A stretch of 5,319 nt of DNA from Deltaproteobacteria bacterium. Lineage in GTDB: Bacteria > Myxococcota_A > UBA9160. Where the stretch lies: NCBI GenBank assembly GCA_003520425.1, contig DOUU01000341.1, positions 5,019 through 10,337 on the forward strand, given 5' to 3'. Below the pieces are notes generated by a model, which searched no databases, was not told the origin of the DNA, and worked only from the letters and a program-made list of their open reading frames with translations. Position numbers and translations under genes: made by a program. Positions 1 through 5,319 of the stretch are shown piece by piece; position 1 is the first letter of the stretch; each line of letters begins with the position of its first letter.

Positions 1-638
<638 letters not shown>

Positions 639-753
639 TGCGGTCTTTTCGGTCTTGCAGGAGACAAGCCTGAGGCCGGGAGGCGCGAAGAGGACAGTTC
701 ATGCTCATGCAGCGGACCGGCAGGAGGGCGGCATGCGGTGCGCAAGCCGTGGG

Positions 754-778
754 CTCGATCGCAGGAATTGCGAGCGAG
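754..778 (-). terminator. Inverted repeat after the aminopeptidase gene, possible terminator
   Basis: CTCG-x-TCGCA pairs with TGCGA-x-CGAG around a 5-base loop (764-768): nine base pairs with one internal mismatch. It begins 17 bases after the aminopeptidase stop codon on the minus strand and lies before the moxR-like gene. No T-run follows on the minus strand, so it is not a classical intrinsic terminator. It could be a U-less terminator, an mRNA 3'-end stabiliser or a regulator site. Confidence 0.35.
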
Positions 779-795
779 GCCACGAAGCACTCCCG

Positions 796-1821
796 TCAGG
801 GTGCATGCCACAGCGTCCGCTTCGGATCGCCAGTGAGCGCGGCCTCTTTGGCGCGCACGATGAGCGTCGGGAGATCGCCTGCGCGCACAAGCGCCTCTTC
901 GTAGTGGGCGAGATCGCCCGTGTAGGTGCCCTCGAGGGCGAGGCACGCGTCGCCAAGCTGAACCTCCCGCGCGAGCGCCGGGGCATCCTGTGTGGTCAAG
1001 GCAAGCCCTGAAATCGCAGACCTTGCGTCCGTTTCGATGGCGGCGCGGGCGGCCTCGCGTTTCGGGCCGGCGGGCTCCGATCGGTAGAGTCGCTCCACCT
1101 TGCCGCGCATGTCTTCGAGCGTCGCCGAAATCACCCGATCGTCGGCGACGAGAGCACGCGCCCTCGCGGCCGTCGGGCTTGCGGTCCCGTCACGCGCTTC
1201 GAAGAACTGAATCATCCCCTCCTGCCCCACGAAGGTGGCGATGCCCTCGTCAAAGTCGGCGGCATCGAGCGCATACACCGTGCGGTGGACGAGCTCGTGG
1301 ATCAGGGTCTCGACGAGGTCGGACTCTTCACCGCGCAGCATGGGACCTGTCACCGGATCTTTGAACCATCCCAGGGTCGAGTAGGCGGGAACTGCAGAAA
1401 GGCAGGTGGCGAAGCCCTCCGCTTCCATCTCCCGGGCGTCCTGCTCGGCGCGCTCCTCGTCGAAGTAGCCCTTGTAGGGGACATGGCCCACGAGCGGAAA
1501 CCAGAACTCGTAAGGCTGGATCTCGCCGGGGCGAGTGGCCACAAGGGCAGTGACGATGCGATCTCCAGGCCACGGGGCATAGCTCGTATACTGATCGCCC
1601 ACATCGAGGCCGAGCTTCGACGCGAAGGTGCGCACGTCCGACACGAGTTCAAGGCGCTCCCGAACAGGAGCGGGCGTTGCGGGATCCGCCAGAACGTGGG
1701 CGATGGGAGTTCGGGCGCGCATCAAGCGGGCTTGTCCTGCCCCGATCTCGGCGAGGTAGCAGCCGGAGGCAAACGAGACGGCGATGGCCGCGAGGGCGAG
1801 AGGGGCGCGCCTTGCGCGCAT
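796..1821 (-). CDS. Predicted zinc aminopeptidase, lipoprotein (COG4324 / Aminopep family)
   Basis: Seen: 341 residues. A short basic N-terminus (MRARR) and a hydrophobic stretch (residues 6-18) end in a lipobox-like ASGC with Cys21, so a lipid-anchored envelope protein is likely. The zinc motif HELVH is at 175-179, and DEGIATFVG at 191-199 supplies a probable third ligand, Glu192. PAYSTLGWF (145-153) and GYFDEE (118-123) match the conserved core I recall for the predicted aminopeptidase family, as does RTPIAHVLADPATP near the N-terminus. Known: the family is classed as predicted metallo-aminopeptidases; I know of no well-defined substrate. Start: ATG 1821 is the only start that leaves a complete signal peptide. 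The frame is open to 1935, but the extra 38 residues are low-complexity and antisense to prmA. With this start the gene overlaps prmA head to head by 38 bp. No strong ribosome-binding site is visible. Confidence 0.88.
   Translation of the reverse strand: MRARRAPLALAAIAVSFASGCYLAEIGAGQARLMRARTPIAHVLADPATPAPVRERLELVSDVRTFASKLGLDVGDQYTSYAPWPGDRIVTALVATRPGEIQPYEFWFPLVGHVPYKGYFDEERAEQDAREMEAEGFATCLSAVPAYSTLGWFKDPVTGPMLRGEESDLVETLIHELVHRTVYALDAADFDEGIATFVGQEGMIQFFEARDGTASPTAARARALVADDRVISATLEDMRGKVERLYRSEPAGPKREAARAAIETDARSAISGLALTTQDAPALAREVQLGDACLALEGTYTGDLAHYEEALVRAGDLPTLIVRAKEAALTGDPKRTLWHAP
1765..1769 (+). promoter_or_regulatory. Possible ribosome-binding site of prmA
   Basis: GGAGG lies 14 bases before ATG 1784, farther than usual. 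A weaker ACGAGA (1773-1778) is closer. Both are inside the aminopeptidase coding region, read on the opposite strand. Confidence 0.35.
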
Positions 1822-2671
1822 CGAGGTTCGGGCGGGCGACGCGGCCACCACCGACCGCGCGGTGGCAGAGGCCTGGGAGGCCGGCGTCGTCGGGCTCGAG
1901 GAGCGCGAGGTCGCCGGCGGCGCGTGGGTCCTCATCCTCTATGCGCCAGCAGCGAAGGGCGCCGCCGTACGGGACGCCCTGGCGAGGGCTCTGGGGGGCG
2001 CCGCCGAGGTGAGCCAGCCCGCGCCGGAGCCGGACGTGGACTGGTCGATCGCCTGGCGCGCCGGTCTTGAGGCCATCGAGGTCTCCCCGCGTCTCGTGGT
2101 GCGGCCGCCCTTCGCGAAGTTTGACCCGAAGCCCGGGCAGGCATGCATCGTGATCGAGCCCGGCCAGGCATTCGGTACGGGGGGCCACGATTCCACGCGG
2201 ATCGCGCTTGAGCTGCTGGAAGGGCTCGGGAAAGAGCGCGTGGACGGTGCCCGCGCCCTCGATGTGGGCTGCGGCTCCGGCATTCTCGCGCTCGCCGCGC
2301 TCGCGCTGGGCGTGCGGAGCGCAGTGGGCTTCGACCTGGATCCGCTGGCGGCACGCGCGGCTGCGGCGAACGCACGGGCCAACGGCCGAGAGGGGCAGTT
2401 CCAGGTCTTTGTCGGGCCCCTGGAGGCGATCCTGGGACCCCCTTTTGATCTCGTGCTTGTGAATCTTCTGCGGACCGAGCTCCTTCCGCTCGCCGACGGC
2501 CTCGCCCGCGTCACCCGCGCCGGGGGGACTCTCATCGCCTCCGGTCTCTTGGCGATAGAGCGCGCCGAGGTCTGTGCACGTTTTGCTGCCGCCGGACTGC
2601 GGGTCGAGGGCGATCGCGGATCGACGGATTCCAGGGGCGACCGCTGGCTCGGCCTCGTCATGCGGCGCTAA
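1784..2671 (+). CDS. prmA: Ribosomal protein L11 methyltransferase PrmA
   Basis: Role (known): SAM-dependent methylation of ribosomal protein L11 in the cytoplasm. Seen: 295 residues, the usual length. An N-terminal alpha/beta substrate-recognition region (about residues 10-75) is followed by a linker with DWSIAWRAGLEAI (86-98). The PrmA signature IEPGQAFGTGGH is at 124-135, SAM motif I LDVGCGSG at 159-166, the acidic FDLD after the next strand at 183-186, and VNLL (226-229) in the position of the catalytic-loop NIL/NLL motif. Start: an in-frame TAG at 1757-1759 and the absence of any other start before the first beta strand make ATG 1784 effectively the only choice. Context: the 5' end overlaps the aminopeptidase gene by 38 bp and the 3' end overlaps the reductase gene by 14 bp, both on the opposite strand. 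Its promoter must therefore lie within the aminopeptidase coding sequence. Confidence 0.95.
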   Translation: MAARARGARLARIEVRAGDAATTDRAVAEAWEAGVVGLEEREVAGGAWVLILYAPAAKGAAVRDALARALGGAAEVSQPAPEPDVDWSIAWRAGLEAIEVSPRLVVRPPFAKFDPKPGQACIVIEPGQAFGTGGHDSTRIALELLEGLGKERVDGARALDVGCGSGILALAALALGVRSAVGFDLDPLAARAAAANARANGREGQFQVFVGPLEAILGPPFDLVLVNLLRTELLPLADGLARVTRAGGTLIASGLLAIERAEVCARFAAAGLRVEGDRGSTDSRGDRWLGLVMRR

Positions 2672-3554
2672 CGGCCGCGCGCCAGCTGTCGAGAAGACGC
2701 CCGAGGGTGTCGCCCAGAGGACGGACCGGCCTCCAGCCGGTGGCCGCCTCGAGCTTCGCGGCAGTCCCGACGGACACATCCGTTGGACGAAAACGCGCCC
2801 CGTCCACGCGGATCTCGGGCGCGAGAGCCGCCCGAGCGACCAGAAGGTCCAGCAGCTCGCGCATGGTGCGACCTCGTCCGCTGGCCACGTTGTAGACGCC
2901 GGTTGGTACTGTGGGCTGCAGCAATCGGACATAAGCCTCTACCACGTCCTCCACGTCCAAAAAATCGCGCACACTTTGGAGGTTGCCCACGGCAAGGACT
3001 GGCGGAGATCTTCCCGCTTCCATCTCCGCAATCTGGCGCGCCATCGCCGAAGCGAAAAACCCGGGACCTTGGCCGGCCCCTGTGTGGTTGAAGGGGCGGA
3101 CGCGCACCACATCGAGGCCGCGTTTGGCGTAGGCACCGCCGAGAAGATCCGCTGCGGCCTTCGTCCAGTCGTAGGCCGAGCGGGGCCTAAGGGGCGCGCT
3201 CTCGTCGAAGGGCGGCGCGCCCGGGGGTGCCGAGCCGTAGACCTGTGCGGAGCTCACAAGGAGCACCCGCGCTTTTGGCGCTTGGACGCGCGCAGCTTCG
3301 AGGACCGCCCGTGTCCCAAGGTAATTGGCCCGATACGCCGCCGCAGGGTCGGCCGCGGCGGCTGGGACCGAGCTCTGGGCCGCGAGGTGGACAACCGCAT
3401 CCGGACGCGCCCGGGCGATTGCGGCAGCAACGTGGGAGGCCTGCGAGATCTCGAGTTCGCGGTCGACCCCCAGGACGGTCGCCCCGTCGCGTTCAAGGCG
3501 GGGCACGAGCCAGCGGCCCACGAACCCCCGCGCACCCGTCACGAAGACCCGCAC
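2658..3554 (-). CDS. rmd: Extended SDR sugar-nucleotide enzyme, probably GDP-4-dehydro-6-deoxy-D-mannose reductase
   Basis: Seen: 298 residues. The Rossmann glycine motif TGARGFVG is at 6-13, VVHLAAQSSV at 54-63, SSAQVYG at 101-107 carries the catalytic Ser, and Y128-x3-K132 is the catalytic pair. PFNHTGAGQ at 154-162, VGNL at 189-192, VRDFLDVEDVVEAY at 195-208 and YNVASGRG at 221-228 follow. The combination PFNHTG, VGNL and RDF-DV-DVV-AY is typical of the Rmd branch, which reduces GDP-4-keto-6-deoxymannose to GDP-D-rhamnose with NAD(P)H for surface polysaccharides. A related dehydratase or epimerase is possible; no GMD partner gene is in view. Start: GTG 3554 sits directly before the first beta strand (RVFVTG). 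An in-frame stop at 3588-3590 and no better codon upstream support it. The ribosome-binding site is poor. The last 14 bp overlap the end of prmA. Confidence 0.88.
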   Translation of the reverse strand: MRVFVTGARGFVGRWLVPRLERDGATVLGVDRELEISQASHVAAAIARARPDAVVHLAAQSSVPAAAADPAAAYRANYLGTRAVLEAARVQAPKARVLLVSSAQVYGSAPPGAPPFDESAPLRPRSAYDWTKAAADLLGGAYAKRGLDVVRVRPFNHTGAGQGPGFFASAMARQIAEMEAGRSPPVLAVGNLQSVRDFLDVEDVVEAYVRLLQPTVPTGVYNVASGRGRTMRELLDLLVARAALAPEIRVDGARFRPTDVSVGTAAKLEAATGWRPVRPLGDTLGRLLDSWRAAVSAA

Positions 3555-3647
3555 CCCGCGCAGGCTGCCAGAGCCTTCCGGGCGCGGCTACCGGAGGGGG
3601 GGCGTTCGCGCTTGACGGGCGGCAAACTGACGGGGTAGGGAGGGAAC
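3555..3647. promoter_or_regulatory. Divergent intergenic region between the reductase and deaminase genes
   Basis: These 93 bp must hold the promoters for both genes unless they lie inside coding sequence. Visible features are a run of seven G (3596-3602) and a direct repeat TGACGGG at 3613-3619 and 3628-3634 (15 bp apart, on one face of about 1.5 helix turns). There is also a G-run series leading into the deaminase ribosome-binding site. A TTGACG at 3612-3617 looks like a -35 box, but no fitting -10 box follows. Confidence 0.5.
3638..3644 (+). promoter_or_regulatory. Ribosome-binding site of the kinase-deaminase gene
   Basis: GGGAGGG ends 3 bases before ATG 3648; its GGAGG core (3639-3643) ends 4 bases before. 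It fixes the start of the deaminase gene. Confidence 0.8.
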
Positions 3648-4649
3648 ATGATCCTCGGCATCTCCGGTCCCAACGGCGCGGGCAAGGGCGAGGTGGTCGC
3701 ATACCTTGCGGCTCGAAGCTTCTATCCGCTGTCGCTCTCGGATGTGATTCGCGACGAGCTGCGCGCCCGGGGCCTCGAAGAGACGCGCGAGCGGATGATC
3801 GAAACCGGCCGTGCCCTCCGTGCGGCGGGGGGTGTTGGCGTCCTGGCGGAACGCCTCGCCGCGGCCCTGCTCCCGGACCGCAACTACGTCATCGACTCGA
3901 TCCGCCACCCCGCCGAGGTGGACGCGCTTCGCCGGGCCGCAGGGACCTTCCGGCTCCTTTGGGTGGACGCCGGACCCAAGACGCGCCTTGCCCGGATCCG
4001 CAGCCGGGGACGCACGGGCGACCCCGCGACGCTGAGTGAGCTCGAGGCTTTCGAGGCGCGTGAACTCGGAAGCTCCGACCCCACGGCGCAGCAGCTCTCC
4101 GCAGTCCGCGACCTCGCCGATTTCGTGCTGCACAACAACGGCACGCTCGCGGACCTCCACGACGCGACCCAGCGCATCCTCGAGCGCAGCCTGCACTTCG
4201 AGCGCCCGGGATGGGACGAATACTTCATGAGCATCGCGCGCGTTGTCGCGAGCCGCAGCAACTGCGTAAAGCGCAAGGTTGGAGCCGTGATTGCGCGCGA
4301 CCGCCGCATCATCTCCACGGGTTACAACGGAACACCCCGCGGCGTGCGCAACTGCAACGAAGGGGGGTGCCCGCGCTGCAACGAGTTTGCCCACGGTGGC
4401 ACCCGTCTTGACGAGTGCCTGTGCTCCCACGGCGAAGAGAACGCCATCACCCAGGCCGCCTACCACGGTGTTTCCGTGCGTGGGGGCGCGATCTATACGA
4501 CCTTTTGCCCATGTCTTATGTGCACGAAGATGATCATCAATGCTGGGCTCGAAGAGGTCGTATACAACGCCGAGTATCCGCTGGCAGAGACGTCGATCTC
4601 GCTTTTGCGAGAAGCTGGGGTGAAGGTTCGGAAGGTGGCAATCGCTTAG
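3648..4649 (+). CDS. P-loop kinase-like / dCMP (dCTP) deaminase fusion protein
   Basis: Seen: 333 residues in two domains. Domain 1 (about 1-180) is P-loop NMP-kinase-like: Walker A GPNGAGKG at 7-14, SDVIRDELRARG at 31-42, then VIDSIRHPAEVDALR at 81-95. This resembles dephospho-CoA-kinase and archaeal UPF0200-type kinases. Domain 2 (about 188-333) is a zinc cytidine deaminase: SRSNCVKRKVGAVI at 202-215, ISTGYNGTPRG at 222-232, a Cys cluster C236/C241/C244, then C257 and C259. The catalytic H261-G-E263 follows, with PCLMC at 288-292 as the remaining zinc ligands. Known: dCMP deaminase makes dUMP for thymidylate synthesis. Yeast Dcd1 has a similar layout with a decayed P-loop, and P-loop/deaminase fusions (AvcD type) act against phage by depleting deoxycytidine nucleotides. 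Which role applies here is undecided. Odd points: HGE instead of the usual HAE, and Glu15 where adenylate kinase has Thr after GKG. Start ATG 3648 is well supported. Confidence 0.92.
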   Translation: MILGISGPNGAGKGEVVAYLAARSFYPLSLSDVIRDELRARGLEETRERMIETGRALRAAGGVGVLAERLAAALLPDRNYVIDSIRHPAEVDALRRAAGTFRLLWVDAGPKTRLARIRSRGRTGDPATLSELEAFEARELGSSDPTAQQLSAVRDLADFVLHNNGTLADLHDATQRILERSLHFERPGWDEYFMSIARVVASRSNCVKRKVGAVIARDRRIISTGYNGTPRGVRNCNEGGCPRCNEFAHGGTRLDECLCSHGEENAITQAAYHGVSVRGGAIYTTFCPCLMCTKMIINAGLEEVVYNAEYPLAETSISLLREAGVKVRKVAIA

Positions 4650-4755
4650 CAACCTCACCGGGACACGCGGCGACATTTGATGTTCACCTGATCAGGCTTT
4701 CTCGACCAATGCTTTCAGGTCTTACCCCCTCCCCGGACCAGTGGAGCTGACCGTC

Positions 4756-4777
4756 CCGACCGGCAAACCGCTGTCGG
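4756..4777. repeat. Hairpin with nested stem
   Basis: CCGAC+CGG pairs with CCG+GTCGG around a CAAA loop, with a 2-base bulge (CT) on the right arm. The stem is 8 bp and GC-rich. It lies 106 bases after the deaminase stop and has no T-run, so it is a weak terminator candidate at best. Confidence 0.5.
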
Positions 4778-4779
4778 AT

Positions 4780-4802
4780 GGTTGAGCGAGTCAGCCTCAA
4801 CC
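4780..4802 (+). terminator. Perfect 7-bp inverted repeat, possible end of the deaminase transcript
   Basis: GGTTGAG and CTCAACC flank a 9-base loop; a T-G pair could extend the stem. It starts 2 bases after the previous hairpin, and a short CTTT follows. The pair could end or stabilise the deaminase mRNA, but the poor T-run makes this uncertain. Confidence 0.3.
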
Positions 4803-4805
4803 GCT

Positions 4806-4834
4806 TTGACACTCGCGAGTGGTTCGCGTTCTCT
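4806..4834 (+). promoter_or_regulatory. Weak promoter candidate with a palindrome in the spacer
   Basis: TTGACA (4806-4811) equals the sigma-70 -35 consensus. At a 17-base spacing lies TTCTCT (4829-4834), a poor -10 box. The 10-base perfect palindrome ACTCGCGAGT (4811-4820) falls in the spacer and could be an operator. If used, it would give a leader of roughly 215 bases to the right-edge gene. Confidence 0.2.
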
Positions 4835-4835
4835 C

Positions 4836-4850
4836 GGTTGCGAATCAACC
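4836..4850. repeat. Small hairpin GGTTG/CAACC
   Basis: A 5-bp stem with a 5-base loop. Its arms repeat the core of the 4780-4802 inverted repeat (GGTTG and CAACC), so the same arm sequences occur twice within 70 bases. Confidence 0.4.
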
Positions 4851-4882
4851 ACGGTCATGATTCTGCGTAGAAGTACTGAATT

Positions 4883-4896
4883 TCCGCTCTCGCGGA
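4883..4896. repeat. Small hairpin TCCGC/GCGGA
   Basis: A perfect 5-bp stem with a 4-base TCTC loop, extendable by a T-G pair. It is part of the hairpin cluster downstream of the deaminase gene. Confidence 0.4.
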
Positions 4897-4950
4897 GTTC
4901 GCCCCACTCCTCGTACCAGGCAGACCAGTTGCAGCGGGCTCGCTTCGCAT

Positions 4951-5027
4951 CGTAGAGTGGAGCCGCGACGATCCTTGCAGGGCGCGAATACGTCAGGCGT
5001 GGTGATCTCCACCCGTAGAGCGGAGCC
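4951..5027. repeat. 14-base imperfect direct repeat pair
   Basis: CGTAGAGTGGAGCC (4951-4964) and CGTAGAGCGGAGCC (5014-5027) differ at one base and start 63 bases apart. Only two copies are seen, and flanking bases do not match. It may be a protein-binding pair or chance. Confidence 0.4.
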
Positions 5028-5041
5028 TGGTATTCGAAGCT

Positions 5042-5050
5042 GGGGGAGGG
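5042..5050 (+). promoter_or_regulatory. Ribosome-binding site of the right-edge gene
   Basis: GGGGGAGGG ends 7 bases before GTG 5058, a good position and strong complementarity. It decides the GTG start over the in-frame TTG codons at 5067 and 5076. Confidence 0.6.
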
Positions 5051-5057
5051 CCGCTGA

Positions 5058-5319
5058 GTGCACCAGTTGACACCCTTGCATGAGGAGTCGATCCGCCAGC
5101 TCAACCGTGATTCGATCGTTGAAGGGGTGCAGGTTCTCCGGATCCTGAGAAGCTTGGCAGAGAGCGGGATACCCCTAGATGGGGGAATCAACCGCCGAAA
5201 TGAACCCCGCCGCGCCTGGGTCCGCACCGTCTCGAATTTGCAAATTGATCTCAAGGCGGAGAACTTCGAACACGGCTCCACGCACCAGATCTATTTCAAC
5301 TTCGAGTTCGGTGGAGAGC
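5058..5319 (+). CDS. Hypothetical protein, N-terminal 87 residues (continues beyond the window)
   Basis: Seen: an open frame from GTG 5058 to the right edge, directly after an in-frame TGA (5055-5057) and with a strong ribosome-binding site. Composition is that of a real protein. A mostly helical, Leu/Ile/Arg-rich N-terminus (about residues 8-35) includes ESIRQLNRDSIVEG and VLRILRSLAESG. A basic NRRNEPRRAWVR segment (about 45-56) comes next, then alternating hydrophobic beta-like segments such as NLQIDLKAENF and QIYFNFEFGG. No signal peptide or membrane segment is visible, so the protein is probably cytoplasmic. I do not recognise the family. The frame competes with an antisense open frame of poorer composition; this strand is preferred. 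A hairpin-rich 408-base stretch separates it from the deaminase gene. Confidence 0.7.
   Translation, partial: MHQLTPLHEESIRQLNRDSIVEGVQVLRILRSLAESGIPLDGGINRRNEPRRAWVRTVSNLQIDLKAENFEHGSTHQIYFNFEFGGE

Larger units (their letters stand above)
4650..5057. other. 408-base hairpin-rich stretch without a convincing gene
   Basis: Base composition is visibly less GC-rich than the flanking genes. Plus-strand frames are broken by stops. A minus-strand open frame (4715-5281) is Arg/Ser/Cys-rich, matches no family I know and runs antisense into the right-edge gene, so it is not called. The stretch holds a CCTGATCAGG palindrome (around 4686-4697), four further hairpins or palindromes between 4756 and 4896, and a 14-base imperfect direct repeat (4951-4964, 5014-5027). 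It may be an untranslated leader or trailer, a small RNA, or a decayed element. No tRNA, CRISPR or insertion-sequence end is visible. Confidence 0.55.

Noticed and set aside
1822..1935. Longer start for the aminopeptidase (adds 38 residues)
   Set aside because: The extra residues are Ala/Ser/Thr/Pro-rich, antisense to prmA, and would place the lipobox signal peptide in the interior of the protein.
3612..3641. Sigma-70 promoter TTGACG / TAGGGA before the deaminase gene
   Set aside because: The -10 match is poor and would put the transcript start at the ATG, leaving out the strong ribosome-binding site.
3588..4676. 362-residue minus-strand open frame
   Set aside because: It lies fully antisense to the kinase-deaminase gene, whose motifs are unambiguous.
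4981..5045. tRNA-like stretch with GGTATTCGAAGC
   Set aside because: No cloverleaf or acceptor stem can be formed, and the T-loop match is too loose.
4715..5281. 188-residue minus-strand open frame
   Set aside because: Arg, Ser and Cys rich with no motif or family resemblance; it is antisense to the better-supported GTG 5058 gene and has no clear ribosome-binding site.

Overview
This is a GC-rich bacterial window with five recognisable genes, plus one unrecognised gene running off the right edge. The organism is Gram-negative: a lipobox-type signal peptide precedes a predicted aminopeptidase, and a GDP-deoxyhexose reductase points to surface-sugar synthesis. The GC-rich codon use and this gene mix would fit Myxococcota or another deltaproteobacterial-type lineage. 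That is an inference, because no rRNA or lineage marker is present.

Left part (1-1821, minus strand): the N-terminal 212 codons of a MoxR-type AAA+ ATPase, cut by the window edge. Upstream of it on the same strand is a lipoprotein of the predicted zinc aminopeptidase family (HELVH motif). The 157-base gap between them holds a strong inverted repeat.

Middle (1784-3554): prmA (ribosomal protein L11 methyltransferase, plus strand) starts inside the signal-peptide coding region of the aminopeptidase gene, a 38-bp head-to-head overlap. It ends inside the last codons of an extended-SDR sugar reductase on the minus strand, a 14-bp tail-to-tail overlap. This gene is therefore overlapped by opposite-strand neighbours at both ends.

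Right part (3555-5319, plus strand): a 93-bp divergent intergenic region, then a 333-residue two-domain protein. It has an N-terminal P-loop kinase-like domain and a C-terminal zinc dCMP/dCTP-type cytidine deaminase domain. The layout recalls fungal Dcd1 and the anti-phage deaminases of the AvcD/dCTP deaminase group, but here the P-loop is nearly intact. It is the most interesting gene in the window. Next comes a 408-base, lower-GC stretch with no convincing gene and a cluster of short palindromes and hairpins. The window ends in a GTG-started open frame with a strong ribosome-binding site and no recognised family.

The genes do not form one pathway. They look like neighbouring housekeeping and surface-sugar genes, with a possible nucleotide-metabolism or defence enzyme beside a structured non-coding stretch.
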